NCBI GenBank assembly: GCA_031119395.1
Contig: JAVHYA010000001.1
Location: 144,496-192,597, forward strand
DNA from: Pseudomonadota bacterium
GTDB lineage: Bacteria; Pseudomonadota; Gammaproteobacteria; Burkholderiales; Burkholderiaceae_C
DNA length: 48,102 nucleotides
Direction: 5' to 3'
In this document: in pieces, positions 8,963-16,934 of the stretch
Position numbering within the stretch: the stretch's first letter is position 1
Layout of the letters: each line of letters starts with the position of its first letter
Made by a program: the position numbers and the translations under genes
Notes under the pieces: model-generated
What the model saw: only the letters and a program-made list of their open reading frames with translations
Databases searched by the model: none
Told to the model about the DNA's origin: nothing

Positions 8963-9793
8963 TCAGAGCTTCTCGGTCTCGCCGCTGCGGGGCTGCCACT
9001 TCATCAGGCGGCGCTCGATGACACCGACCAGCCCGTCGAGCACCAGCGCGAAGGCGGTCAGCACCGCGATGCCGGCGAACACCGTGTTCACGTCGAAGGT
9101 GCCCTCGGCCTGCAGGATGAGGTAGCCCACGCCGCGCGCCGAGCCCAGGTACTCGCCCACCACGGCGCCGACGAAAGCCAGTCCCACCGAGGTGTGCAGG
9201 CTGGAGAAGACCCAGCTCGTGGCGCTGGGCAGGTAGACCGTGCGCAGCAGCTGCCGCTGGTTGGCGCCCAGCATGCGCGCGTTGGCCAGCACCACCGGGC
9301 TGACCTCGCGCACGCCCTGGTAGACGTTGAAGAAGACGATGAAGAACACCAGCGTGACGGCCAGCGCCACCTTGCTCCAGATGCCCAGGCCGAACCACAG
9401 CGCGAAGATCGGGGCGAGGATCACGCGCGGCATCGAGTTGGCGGCCTTGATGTAGGGGTCGAGGATGAGGCTGGCCGTCGGCGCCAGGGCCAGCCACAGG
9501 CCGCAGGCCAGGCCGAGCACCGTGCCGATGCCGAAGGCCAGCACCGTCTCCAGCAGCGTCACGCCCAAATGGATGTAGATGTCGGCATTGCCCTTGAGCC
9601 CGTCGGGAAAGAGCGCGTTGGGCGCCACGTCGACCGGCAGGAACCAGCTCCAGATGCGTCCTGCCACCTGGATCGGCTCTCCGAGGAAGAAGGCGATCTT
9701 CTGATCGCGCGAGGCCACGTGCCACAGCACCAGCAGCAGGATGAGCAGCGCGAGCTGCCACACGCGTGCGTTGCGTTCGTTCGGGCGCAGCAT
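8963..9793 (-). CDS. ABC transporter permease, SsuC/TauC-like
   Basis: A 276-residue inner-membrane permease with about six hydrophobic helices; the first covers residues 11-27. The EAA-type cytoplasmic loop is visible as EYLGSARGVGYLIL, which contacts the ATPase. It belongs to the sulfonate/taurine/nitrate/thiamine-precursor permease group. Its ATG shares one base with the ATPase stop (TGATG), so they are translationally coupled. It ends directly against the stop of the DUF924 gene. Confidence 0.93.
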   Translation of the reverse strand: MLRPNERNARVWQLALLILLLVLWHVASRDQKIAFFLGEPIQVAGRIWSWFLPVDVAPNALFPDGLKGNADIYIHLGVTLLETVLAFGIGTVLGLACGLWLALAPTASLILDPYIKAANSMPRVILAPIFALWFGLGIWSKVALAVTLVFFIVFFNVYQGVREVSPVVLANARMLGANQRQLLRTVYLPSATSWVFSSLHTSVGLAFVGAVVGEYLGSARGVGYLILQAEGTFDVNTVFAGIAVLTAFALVLDGLVGVIERRLMKWQPRSGETEKL

Positions 9794-10608
9794 CAGGCGG
9801 CCTTCTTCAGCTGTTGTGCGTAGCCCTTGAGGACCTCCTCGCGCAGCACGTCCCAGATCTGCGTGTGCAGCTCGACGAAGCGCGGCTGCATGCGCACCTC
9901 GGCCACGTCGCGCGGCCGCGGAAGGTCGATCACGAATTCGCCGATGGGGTGCGTGGCCGGGCCCGCCGAGAGCACGACCACGCGGTCGCTCATGGCGATG
10001 GCCTCGTCCAGGTCGTGCGTGATGAACAGGACTGCCTTTCGCCGGGCTGCCCACAGCGCGAGCACCTCGTTCTCCATCAGCTGCCGCGTCTGGATGTCCA
10101 GGGCGCTGAAGGGTTCGTCCATGAGGATGATGTCGGGGTCCAGCGCCAGCGTCTGTGCGAGCGCCGTGCGCTTGCGCATGCCGCCCGACAGCTGGTGGGG
10201 ATAGCGGTCGCCGAATCCCGACAGGCCCACGCGCGCCAGCCACTGCTCGGCCTGCGCCCTCGCCTCGCGCTCGGGCACGCCGCGGTACTGCAGGCCGACC
10301 ATCACGTTGTCGACCGCGCTGCGCCAGGGCATCAGCGCCTCGGTCTGGAACATGTAGCCGGCGCGCGCGTTGATGCCCGCGAGCGGCTGCCCGAAGACGC
10401 GCACCGTGCCCGACGAGGGCGCCAGCAGCCCCGCCGCGACGTTCAGCAGCGTCGACTTTCCGCAACCCGTGGGCCCGACGACCGAGACGAACTCGCCGGC
10501 GCCCACGCGCAGCGTGGTGTCGGCCACGGCGGTGTAGCGCTGGCGCGCATCGTCCTTGGCGCGGAAGGTGCAGGTGATGTCGAGCAGTTCGAGGGCGTGG
10601 TCGGACAT
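9793..10608 (-). CDS. ABC transporter ATP-binding protein, SsuB/TauB-like
   Basis: A 271-residue ATPase that powers the import system encoded around it. Walker A GPTGCGKST (residues 45-53), Q-loop FQTEALMPW, signature LSGGMRKR, Walker B ILMDEPFSALD and switch-region ITHDLDEAI are all intact. The Q-loop and signature context place it with nitrate/sulfonate/taurine ATPases. It lies between the binding-protein gene and the permease gene. A Rho-independent terminator and a dispersed repeat separate it from the binding-protein gene upstream. Confidence 0.94.
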   Translation of the reverse strand: MSDHALELLDITCTFRAKDDARQRYTAVADTTLRVGAGEFVSVVGPTGCGKSTLLNVAAGLLAPSSGTVRVFGQPLAGINARAGYMFQTEALMPWRSAVDNVMVGLQYRGVPEREARAQAEQWLARVGLSGFGDRYPHQLSGGMRKRTALAQTLALDPDIILMDEPFSALDIQTRQLMENEVLALWAARRKAVLFITHDLDEAIAMSDRVVVLSAGPATHPIGEFVIDLPRPRDVAEVRMQPRFVELHTQIWDVLREEVLKGYAQQLKKAA

Positions 10609-10628
10609 GTCAGTGGCGCCCGGCCGCC

Positions 10629-10699
10629 CGAAGGCACTGACGCACCCCCTCGGGGGGCAGCGGATCGCGCGCAGCGGGGAAGCGTGGGGGCATCTTCAT
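10629..10699 (+). repeat. Dispersed GC-rich repeat, family 2, copy A
   Basis: It begins CGAAGGCACTGACGCACC, contains the palindromic core CCCCCTCGGGGGG and ends GGGGGCATCTTCAT. The copy at 22480-22554 has the same order of elements (CGAAGGC, CCCCCTCGGGGGGC, GCGCGCA, GGGGGC, TTCAT). This one lies in the non-coding gap between the ABC binding-protein and ATPase genes. Confidence 0.65.
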
Positions 10700-10703
10700 T
10701 TCT

Positions 10704-10736
10704 CAGAAAAAGGAAATCCCGGCACGGGGGCCGGGA
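10704..10736 (-). terminator. Rho-independent terminator after the ABC binding-protein gene
   Basis: On the minus strand a 7-bp stem TCCCGGC/GCCGGGA (10736-10730 with 10723-10717) with a 6-base loop is followed by a T-rich tract TTTCCTTTTTC. It lies 22 bp after the binding-protein stop and about 95 bp before the ATPase start, so it would reduce readthrough into the rest of the operon. Confidence 0.75.
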
Positions 10737-10758
10737 CGCTGCGGGGCGGCGACCGCGT

Positions 10759-11793
10759 TCAGGCCTTGAACCGGTCCTTCGCTCGGCGGGCGAAGTCGTT
10801 GGTGTAGATCTTGTCCAGGTCGATCCGGTCGCCCTTGACCGTGGTGTCGAAGCTGGTGATGGCGGCCAGCGCGGTCTTCGGCCCGTCGGCCGGCACGATG
10901 CCATCGGGGGAGATCGATTCGCGCACCTTGTCGAACGACGCCAGGTACAGCGCCCGGTCGCCGAGCAGGTAGGTCTCGGGCACGGTCTTGATGATGTCGC
11001 CGGGCCCGGCGGTCTGCAGCCACTTGAGGCCGTGCACGATCGCGTTGGCCAGCGCCTGGCAGGTGTTGGGATTCTTCTGCACGAACTCGGCCGGCGCGTA
11101 CAGGCAGGCCGCGGGCATCGGGCCACCGAAGACCTCCTGCGTGCCCTTGAGCGTGCGGGTGTCGCTGATGATCTTCACGTCGCCCTTCTGCTCGAGCATG
11201 GTCATCACCGGGTCGGTGTTGCTGATCGCATCGATCTGGCCCGAGCGCAGCGCGGTGAGCGCACCGGCCGCCACGCCCACGCCGATGTAGCTCACGTCGC
11301 TGGCCTTGAGGCCGCCGCGCGAGAGCACCAGGTTGGCGACCATGTTGGTCGACGAGCCGGGCGCGGAGACGCCGATCTTCTTGCCCTTGAGGTCGGCGAC
11401 GGACTGGTAGCCGCCCATGTTCTTGGTCGAGACGCCCACCGCGATCTGCGGTGCCCGCCCCTGCAGCACGAAGGCCTGGAAGAACTGGTTCTTGGCCTGC
11501 AGGTTGATGGTGTGCTCGAAGGCACCCGAGCACACGTCGGCCGAGCCGCCGACCACGGCCTGCAGCGCGCGTGCACCGCCGGCGAAGTCGGAGATCTCGA
11601 CCTCCAGCCCTTCGGCCTTGAAATAGCCGAGCTGTTCGGAGATGGTGAGCGGCAGGTAGTAGAACGCGGCCTTGCCACCGACGGCGATCGAGACCTTCGA
11701 CTTCTCGAGCTTGGGCTGCGCACGCAGGGCAGGCGCGGCGATCAGTGCGGCGCCGGCCATGGCCAGCGAATGGAAGGAGCGTCGGTTGAGCAT
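10759..11793 (-). CDS. ABC transporter substrate-binding protein, SsuA/NMT1-like
   Basis: A 344-residue periplasmic binding protein. The N-terminus MLNRRSFHSLAMAGAALIAA carries a twin-arginine-like RRSF segment followed by a hydrophobic stretch and an Ala-rich cleavage site (ALRAQ). The mature part has the NMT1/SsuA layout: YYLPLTISEQLGYFKAEGL near the start, then FAGGARALQAVVGGSADV and a KGKKIGVSAPGSSTN strand. The ligand could be a sulfonate, nitrate, pyrimidine precursor or aromatic acid; nothing nearby decides this. It is first in a three-gene operon and is followed by its own terminator. The 141-bp gap upstream (11794-11934) shows no clear promoter. Confidence 0.9.
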   Translation of the reverse strand: MLNRRSFHSLAMAGAALIAAPALRAQPKLEKSKVSIAVGGKAAFYYLPLTISEQLGYFKAEGLEVEISDFAGGARALQAVVGGSADVCSGAFEHTINLQAKNQFFQAFVLQGRAPQIAVGVSTKNMGGYQSVADLKGKKIGVSAPGSSTNMVANLVLSRGGLKASDVSYIGVGVAAGALTALRSGQIDAISNTDPVMTMLEQKGDVKIISDTRTLKGTQEVFGGPMPAACLYAPAEFVQKNPNTCQALANAIVHGLKWLQTAGPGDIIKTVPETYLLGDRALYLASFDKVRESISPDGIVPADGPKTALAAITSFDTTVKGDRIDLDKIYTNDFARRAKDRFKA

Positions 11794-11934
11794 GAGGGGG
11801 GAGCGGGTCGTTCTGAAAGGACCCGATCGAGCTTAGGTGGCACCCCTGCCGAAGGCATCCGGAACATCCCGACGCGGGTTTCCACGGTAAGTCGAAACGC
11901 TCAGCGCAGGGCCTGCGCCGCCCTCAGGCAGAGG

Positions 11935-12327
11935 TCAGCGCGCGACGAAGAAGATCGCGACGTTGACCAGCAGCGCCGCGCCCCACACCAGGCTGCGCAG
12001 CGTGCCGCGGCCGCGCACGTACAGCGAGATGTAGACCACGCGCAGCAGCACGTAGGCCAGCGCCAGCGCATCGAGGCGCCCCTGCGCGGCACCGAACTGA
12101 TGGGCTGCGACGACGGCACCGATGAACAGCGGCAGGCCTTCGAAGCTGTTGGCCTGCGCCGCGTTGGCGCGCGCACGCCAGCCGCTCTGGCGCGCGGCCC
12201 ACTCGCGTGGCGCATCGTTGTCCCCCAGCCCGAAGGCTCCGGCCTTGGCCAGCCAGGCCGCGACATAAGGCAGCGCCGCTGCGACCAGGACACACCAGTA
12301 GGCCAGGGTGAGGTGGCTGAAACTCAT
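11935..12327 (-). CDS. MAPEG family inner-membrane protein
   Basis: A 130-residue protein with four hydrophobic segments (about 8-28, 60-78, 85-103, 112-128). The segment ARANAAQANSFEGLPLFIGAV (the residues before and into helix 2) is characteristic of MAPEG proteins, relatives of eukaryotic microsomal glutathione transferases. Bacterial members of this size are mostly uncharacterised. It sits downstream of recR on the same strand, separated by a family 1 repeat, so it may or may not be part of that transcript. Confidence 0.85.
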   Translation of the reverse strand: MSFSHLTLAYWCVLVAAALPYVAAWLAKAGAFGLGDNDAPREWAARQSGWRARANAAQANSFEGLPLFIGAVVAAHQFGAAQGRLDALALAYVLLRVVYISLYVRGRGTLRSLVWGAALLVNVAIFFVAR

Positions 12328-12350
12328 CGCGTCTCCGAATGAAAGTTATG

Positions 12351-12413
12351 AACCGAATCGGCCTGCGGCGCCCGCCAGCCGGGCACGACCAGCTATCAAA
12401 AAAGTAGCAATGG
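12351..12413 (-). repeat. Dispersed ~65-bp repeat, family 1, copy 2
   Basis: On the minus strand it reads GCCATTGCTACTTTTTTGAT, then AGCTGGTCGTGCCCGG, then a GC-rich part ending GGCCGATTCGG. It is close to copy 1 (same CGTGCCCGG and GGCCGATT blocks). It sits between recR and the MAPEG gene. Confidence 0.75.
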
Positions 12414-12425
12414 CGCGCTGCGACA

Positions 12426-13016
12426 TCAGCGCCGGTCGACCAGCGCATGCGCGATGGTGCCGAGGTCGACGTACTCCAGTTCGCTGCCCGCCGGCACGCC
12501 CCGCGCAAGGCGCGTCACCGTGAGGCCGCGCGCACGCAAGGCCTCGCCGATCACGTGCGCCGTGGCCTCGCCCTCCGCGGTGAAGTTGGTGGCGAGGATC
12601 ACCTCGCTGACCTGTCCGTCGAGCGCGCGCTCCATCAGCCGGTGCAGGCCGATGTCGCGCACGCCGATGCCGTCGAGCGGACTGAGCTTGCCCATGAGGA
12701 CGAAGTAGTAGCCGCGGAAGGCGTTGGTGCGCTCCAGTGCGGCCTGGTCGGCCGGCGTCTCGACCACCGCGAGCTTGCTGGCATCGCGCCGCGGGTCGCG
12801 GCACACGTTGCAGATCTCGGCCTCGGTGAAGGTGTTGCAGCGGTCGCAGTGGCGCACCGTGCCGGCCGCGGTCTGCAGCGCCCGCGCCAGCAGCTGCGCG
12901 CCCTCGCGGTCGTGCTGCAGCATGTGGAAGGCCATGCGCGAGGCCGACTTGGCACCCACGCCCGGCAGGCGGCGCAGCGCGTCGACCAGGGCATCGAGCG
13001 AGCTGGCATCGGACAC
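12426..13016 (-). CDS. recR: Recombination mediator RecR
   Basis: A 196-residue RecR that, with RecO/RecF, loads RecA on gapped single-stranded DNA. The N-terminal helix-hairpin-helix [20 protein letters not shown], the zinc finger CDRC...CNVC (C57, C60, C69, C72) and the Toprim domain ([11 protein letters not shown] to [11 protein letters not shown]) are complete. The start is a GTG at 13016 with AAGGAG 8 bases upstream, two bases after the stop of the DUF1176 gene. It is the last gene of a dnaX-ybaB-DUF1176-recR operon; E. coli has dnaX-ybaB-recR without the extra gene. Confidence 0.96.
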   Translation of the reverse strand: MSDASSLDALVDALRRLPGVGAKSASRMAFHMLQHDREGAQLLARALQTAAGTVRHCDRCNTFTEAEICNVCRDPRRDASKLAVVETPADQAALERTNAFRGYYFVLMGKLSPLDGIGVRDIGLHRLMERALDGQVSEVILATNFTAEGEATAHVIGEALRARGLTVTRLARGVPAGSELEYVDLGTIAHALVDRR

Positions 13017-13018
13017 GG

Positions 13019-14086
13019 TCAGCGCTCCTTCTCGACCCGCGCGCGGTACAGCGGCAGCCAGTCGCCGGGCGCGCCGGCGCAGCGCCGCTGGTAGTCGTAG
13101 CTCGCGGGCACGAAGCCCTTGCCGTCGAAGGCCCACTGCACCGCATAGCCGCAATCGCCCACGCCGCGGCCCTTGGACGCGCTGGACAGCATGGCCGTGT
13201 CGGGGGCGTAGTCGCCTTCGGAGACCACGGCTGCATCATCCGTGCGCTCCGGCGCCGGCGCGCCGGGCGGGCGCGGCAATGCCACCGGTACGGCGCGCGC
13301 CGGCGCGTTGCGGGGCACCCGCAGCACGAGCTGCCCCTGCTGGTAGGCGCCGCGCCAGCAGCTCAGCATCACCAGCGCCTCGTCGGCCGTGAGCGGGTCG
13401 GCCTCGTCACCGTCGAAGTCCTTGAGCTGCGGGTCGCAGCGCTGCTTGAGCAGCGGCCCCTGCGCCGCGCGCACGGCCTTGGCCAGCGCGGCCGCGTCGG
13501 CCAGCGGCGGCGGCGTGGGCGCGGCGCGCACCACCGGCGCCATGGGCCCGTTGGGCACTGCGCCGGCGCCACCGCCACCGGCCTTGCCCAGCGCCGTGCT
13601 GTTGCCGACGCGGCCCTGCACGTCGTCGACGAACAGCAGCGCCGCAGCCAGGCCGTCGAGCGGCACCTGCGGCCCCTTCGCGTCGGCCGTGAGCTGCAGC
13701 ACGCGGCCGTTGGCGAGCGCACGCACGAAACGCAGTGCGTCGTCCTGCTTCAGCCCATGGCTCTCGCCGTCGGCCTTGCCAGCCCACGCGGGCTTGATCG
13801 TCAGCGGCTTGCCGTCCAGGCGCATCTGCGAGGGATCGAAGTCGGCGGCCAGCCAGAGCGTGGCCTGCAGTTCGCCCGTGCCGCCGGACTCGCGCCAGAT
13901 CTCGAGCGTGGCCGTGGCCTCGCCTTCCTTCTCGGGCGCCGACTTGGCGGTGCAGGCGCGCACGTTGTCGCAGCCGACGATCCAGTCCTTGAACTCGCGG
14001 TACGCGGGCACCGCGGGCGCGGCGATGGCCGTGCCCAGGACGAGCGTGCCGCAGGCGGCCGCGATCCAGCGCCAGGCGGTGCGCAT
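13019..14086 (-). CDS. DUF1176 domain secreted protein inserted in the dnaX-recR operon
   Basis: A 355-residue protein with a signal peptide ([18 protein letters not shown], then AAPA) and the DUF1176 opening [19 protein letters not shown]. Conserved Cys pairs ([28 protein letters not shown]) are consistent with disulfides in the periplasm. A Gly/Pro/Ala-rich linker lies near residues 160-195. The function of the family is unknown. Its ATG shares one base with the ybaB stop (TGATG), so it is translationally coupled to DNA-metabolism genes, which is odd for an exported protein. Confidence 0.85.
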   Translation of the reverse strand: MRTAWRWIAAACGTLVLGTAIAAPAVPAYREFKDWIVGCDNVRACTAKSAPEKEGEATATLEIWRESGGTGELQATLWLAADFDPSQMRLDGKPLTIKPAWAGKADGESHGLKQDDALRFVRALANGRVLQLTADAKGPQVPLDGLAAALLFVDDVQGRVGNSTALGKAGGGGAGAVPNGPMAPVVRAAPTPPPLADAAALAKAVRAAQGPLLKQRCDPQLKDFDGDEADPLTADEALVMLSCWRGAYQQGQLVLRVPRNAPARAVPVALPRPPGAPAPERTDDAAVVSEGDYAPDTAMLSSASKGRGVGDCGYAVQWAFDGKGFVPASYDYQRRCAGAPGDWLPLYRARVEKER

Positions 14087-14418
14087 CAGAAGGGCAGCTT
14101 CATGCCCGGGGGCAGGCCCGGCATGCCGGAGGCGATCTTGCCCATCTTCTGTTCGCTGGTTTCCTCGGCCTTGCGCACGGCGGCGTTGAAGGCGGCAGCG
14201 ACCAGGTCTTCCAGCATGTCCTTGTCGTCGGCCAGCAGGCTGGGGTCGATGGTGACGCGCTTGACGTCGTGCTTGCAGGTCATGACGACCTTCACCAGGC
14301 CGGCACCGGATTCGCCCTCGACCTCGATCGTGGCGAGCTCTTCCTGGGCCTTCTTGAGGTTGTCCTGCATCGCCTGCGCCTGCTTCATGAGGCCGGCGAG
14401 TTGTCCTTTGTTGAACAT
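14086..14418 (-). CDS. ybaB: Nucleoid-associated protein YbaB/EbfC
   Basis: A 110-residue DNA-binding protein of the YbaB/EbfC family, which forms tweezer-like dimers and co-occurs with dnaX and recR across bacteria. The start [20 protein letters not shown] and the core [20 protein letters not shown] followed by VTIDPSLL are typical. It starts 48 bp after the dnaX stop. Confidence 0.95.
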   Translation of the reverse strand: MFNKGQLAGLMKQAQAMQDNLKKAQEELATIEVEGESGAGLVKVVMTCKHDVKRVTIDPSLLADDKDMLEDLVAAAFNAAVRKAEETSEQKMGKIASGMPGLPPGMKLPF

Positions 14419-14466
14419 GCTTGGGTTTCCTTGTGGTCGAAAGGGATGGAAAAAAAGAAGCCGGGG

Positions 14467-16392
14467 TCAGGCCGGCTTGAGCGTGCCGGGCACGATGCGC
14501 GCGTCCCACTGGCGCATGAGCGACTGCACCTCGGGATCGTTGTGGATCGCTTCCTCGGCAGCCCGCTGGCGGGCTTCGGCGGCCAGACGGTTGCGGCGTG
14601 CCGGGCTGTCGCTCACGGCGCCGATCTCGATGGCGATGCGCACGGCATGGCCGGCACCCGCGAGCGCATTCTGCAGCTTCTCGCGGCTGGCGGGCTGGTT
14701 CAGGGTCTCGCGCTCCACGCGCAGCAGCCACTGGTCCACGTCGCGCGCGACAAGCTGCGATTGCAGCGCCAGCTCGCGCGCCAGCGCGCCGATGGCCTCG
14801 GCCAGCACGAGCTGGGTGACGGTCGCGTGCCAGAAGTCGCCCTCCTCGCTGGGCGGGATGGGGGCCAGCGCCGTCTCGCGCGGGACTTCGCGCGCGCCGG
14901 GCGGCGGCTGCACGCGCAGGGGCACCGCGAGCACCTCGTCACGCGGCGGCGCGTCGGACGCCGGCATGCGGTCGGCCGCCGGCCGGCGCAGCGGCGCGTC
15001 GACCACGGGCACGCGCTGGCCGGGACGCGTCGGCAGCGCCAACGCCTCGTCGGGCCTGCGCGCGCCCTGCGGCCCCGCGGGCTGCGCGGATGGCGGGACC
15101 TCGAACGTCGCCGGCGGCGCGTGCGGCGCGGCCGCCCTCTCGGGCACGGGCACGGGCATGGGCGCGGGCACTGCGGCCGGCGCGGATGCAGGGGTGAAGG
15201 GGGTGTCCGGGACGGTGGCGCGACCTGCGGGCGCCTCAGCCGGCGCTTTCAGCGGACTTTTTTTTTCCGCCGCGGCGCCCTCGCCCGCCGGCTTGAAGGC
15301 CAGCAGGCGCAGCAGCACCATGGTCAGGCCGGCGTACTCGTCCGGCGCCAGGCCCAGTTCGCCGCGGCCGTGCAGGCACAGGCTGTAGAGAAGCTGCGTC
15401 TCGTCGGCCGGCATCAGCGCGGCCAGGCGCGCCACCTCGGCCGCGTCGGGGTCGGCGCCGTCGGCCGCGCCGGTGCGCGAAGGCACCGCCTGCAGCACCG
15501 CCATGGCCTGCAGCACGCTGGTCATTTCCTCCAGCGTGGAGGCGGCCGAGAGGCCGTCGCGCCGCAGCGCCTCGGCCGTCTCGACCACGGTGCGGCCGTC
15601 GCCCAGCGCAAGCGCCTCGATCAGCGCGTGCACGTGGCCGCGGTCGGCGCTGCCCAGCATCTGGCGCACGCCGCCTTCGACCAGTTCGCCGTTGCCGTAT
15701 GCGATGGCCTGGTCGGTGAGCGAGAGCGCATCGCGCATCGAACCGCGGGCGGCGCGCGCCAGCAGGCGCAGCGCGCCGGGCTCGGCCGCCACCTGCTCGG
15801 CGCCGAGCACGCGCGTGAGGTGTTCGAGCACCGTCTCGGGCGCCATCGGCCGCAGGTTGAACTGCAGGCAGCGCGACAGCACCGTGACCGGCACCTTCTG
15901 CGGGTCGGTCGTGGCCAGCACGAACTTGAGGTACTCGGGCGGCTCCTCCAGCGTCTTGAGCATCGCGTTGAACGCGGTGTTCGTGAGCATGTGCACTTCG
16001 TCGATCATGAAGACCTTGAAGCGGCCCTGCACCGGCTTGTAGACCGCCTGTTCGAGCAGGCCCTGCACTTCGTCGACGCCGCGGTTGGAGGCGGCATCGA
16101 GCTCGGTGTAGTCGACGAAGCGGCCGGCATCGATGTCGGTGCAGGCCTGGCACACGCCGCAGGGCGTGGCGGTGATGCCGCCCTGCCCGTCCGGGCCCTG
16201 GCAGTTGAGCGACTTGGCCAGGATGCGCGACACGGTCGTCTTGCCCACGCCGCGCGTGCCGGTGAAGAGGTAGGCATGGTGCAGCCGCTGCTGCGTCAGC
16301 GCGTTCGTGAGGGCCTGCACCACGTGCTCCTGGCCCACCATCTCCCCGAAATTGCGTGGGCGGTACTTGCGGGCGAGCACGAGGTAAGACAT
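14467..16392 (-). CDS. dnaX: DNA polymerase III subunits tau and gamma
   Basis: A 641-residue tau subunit, the clamp-loader ATPase that also binds polymerase core and DnaB. Walker A GTRGVGKTT (45-53), the zinc module (C64, C78, C81, C84, slightly longer between the first two Cys than in E. coli), MIDEVHML and the SRC motif (LSRC) are present. A Pro/Ala-rich linker (about 375-500) joins the C-terminal domains. The start ATG at 16392 gives MSYLVLARKYRPRNF. A run of nine A on the coding strand (15266-15258) allows slippage to the -1 frame and an early stop (see separate entry). First gene of the operon with ybaB and recR; divergent from the SRP RNA gene. Confidence 0.96.
   Translation of the reverse strand: MSYLVLARKYRPRNFGEMVGQEHVVQALTNALTQQRLHHAYLFTGTRGVGKTTVSRILAKSLNCQGPDGQGGITATPCGVCQACTDIDAGRFVDYTELDAASNRGVDEVQGLLEQAVYKPVQGRFKVFMIDEVHMLTNTAFNAMLKTLEEPPEYLKFVLATTDPQKVPVTVLSRCLQFNLRPMAPETVLEHLTRVLGAEQVAAEPGALRLLARAARGSMRDALSLTDQAIAYGNGELVEGGVRQMLGSADRGHVHALIEALALGDGRTVVETAEALRRDGLSAASTLEEMTSVLQAMAVLQAVPSRTGAADGADPDAAEVARLAALMPADETQLLYSLCLHGRGELGLAPDEYAGLTMVLLRLLAFKPAGEGAAAEKKSPLKAPAEAPAGRATVPDTPFTPASAPAAVPAPMPVPVPERAAAPHAPPATFEVPPSAQPAGPQGARRPDEALALPTRPGQRVPVVDAPLRRPAADRMPASDAPPRDEVLAVPLRVQPPPGAREVPRETALAPIPPSEEGDFWHATVTQLVLAEAIGALARELALQSQLVARDVDQWLLRVERETLNQPASREKLQNALAGAGHAVRIAIEIGAVSDSPARRNRLAAEARQRAAEEAIHNDPEVQSLMRQWDARIVPGTLKPA
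15236..15274 (-). promoter_or_regulatory. Predicted dnaX slippage site giving the gamma subunit
   Basis: On the coding (minus) strand, GCGG is followed by nine A (15266-15258) and GTCCGCTG. Shifting by -1 changes the reading to KKSAESAG and a TGA at 15238-15236, giving a 385-residue gamma form. An AGGG about 12 bases upstream and a small stem GCGCC/GGCGC about 11 bases downstream resemble stimulators in E. coli dnaX. A9 could also act through RNA polymerase slippage, as known for Thermus dnaX. Confidence 0.65.
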
Positions 16393-16457
16393 TGCGCCCA
16401 TTCTAGAAGCGCCCCGTCGCACGACCCGGCGCGCCGAAGGTGCATTCGGGGCGCAGG

Positions 16458-16463
16458 TAGAAT
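16458..16463 (+). promoter_or_regulatory. Probable -10 box of the SRP RNA gene
   Basis: TAGAAT lies about 6 bases before the predicted 5' end of the RNA at about 16468-16471. No good -35 is seen at 17 bp. Confidence 0.5.
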
Positions 16464-16467
16464 CGGC

Positions 16468-16567
16468 GGTGACGGGCCTCCCCGCATGGTGAAGCGGCCA
16501 ACCGGGTCAGGTGGGGAACCAAGCAGCCCTAACTGTGTAGCCAGTGCCGGGGGTAAGGCTCGTCACC
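16468..16567 (+). ncRNA. ffs: Small signal recognition particle RNA (4.5S RNA)
   Basis: The conserved apical core GGGTCAGGTGGGGAACCAAG followed by CAGCC matches the E. coli 4.5S segment GGTCAGGTCCGGAAGGAAGC followed by CAGCC, including the symmetric and asymmetric loops that bind Ffh. The ends pair over about 12 bp (GGTGACGGGCCT with AGGCTCGTCACC), so the RNA is about 95-100 nt. The T/C-rich tract after it (16568-16587) can serve as the end of a terminator. It guides ribosomes with membrane-protein nascent chains to FtsY and the translocon. Confidence 0.93.
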
Positions 16568-16595
16568 TTCTTCTTCCCCCTCTCTCGATGTGTTT

Positions 16596-16618
16596 CCACG
16601 GACCGGCATGGTCCGTGG
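16596..16618. repeat. Perfect 9-bp inverted repeat downstream of ffs
   Basis: CCACGGACC and GGTCCGTGG are separated by GGCAT. It would form a very stable RNA hairpin just after the SRP RNA, but no T-tract follows on either strand. It could protect a 3' end, serve as a Rho-coupled stop, or be an operator. Nothing else is evident between here and the SOS box. Confidence 0.55.
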
Positions 16619-16676
16619 CGCAAGCCTGTGCGTGCGCGCGCCAGCGACGGCTCCGTCGTCCGCGCGATGACCGCGA

Positions 16677-16700
16677 TACTGGATAAATAACCAGTATGAT
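16677..16700 (+). promoter_or_regulatory. LexA-type SOS box overlapping a -10 element
   Basis: TACTGGATAAATAACCAGTA (16677-16696) has the CTG-N10-CAG layout and matches the E. coli LexA consensus TACTGTATATATATACAGTA at 16 of 20 positions. A good -10, TATGAT (16695-16700), overlaps its end, so a bound LexA would block transcription of the small ORF starting at 16734. No matching -35 is apparent. Confidence 0.65.
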
Positions 16701-16733
16701 GCCTCGTCCACTCCATTCCACGAGGCAGACAGC

Positions 16734-16934
16734 ATGGACCACCCGGCCGCGCGACCGATGTCGGCAAGCGCACAGATCCTTCGTTTCCCCGCACGATCGC
16801 CGTCCACGCTGTGCCGCTGGACCCCATCGAGCTGGCCCTTCGGACGTGCCATGGTGCCGCCGCCGGTCGACCTGAGGCTGCAAGCCGCCCGGGTGCTGGC
16901 CACGACGGCCCGCTACTGGTTCGTGGGCGATTGA
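16734..16934 (+). CDS. Small ORF downstream of a SOS box, unknown function
   Basis: A 66-residue frame that starts MDHPAARPMSASAQILRFPA and ends VLATTARYWFVGD. It has a GAGG Shine-Dalgarno 9 bases before the ATG, about 82% G/C at third codon positions, and a SOS box plus -10 element 34-57 bp upstream. The C-terminal 25 residues look more protein-like than the Pro/Ser/Trp-rich middle; an alternative frame (VPLDPIELALRTC from 16811) is briefly attractive, so a frameshift in the middle is possible. I do not recognise it; it is not obviously SulA, ImuA or RecX. Its last 22 bp overlap the end of the convergent gene at 16913. Confidence 0.5.
   Translation: MDHPAARPMSASAQILRFPARSPSTLCRWTPSSWPFGRAMVPPPVDLRLQAARVLATTARYWFVGD

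Noticed and set aside
11794-11934. GCGCAGG/CCTGCGC inverted repeat between the MAPEG and ABC binding-protein genes as a terminator
   Set aside because: The loop is one base and no T-tract follows, so the structure is unlikely to terminate transcription by itself.
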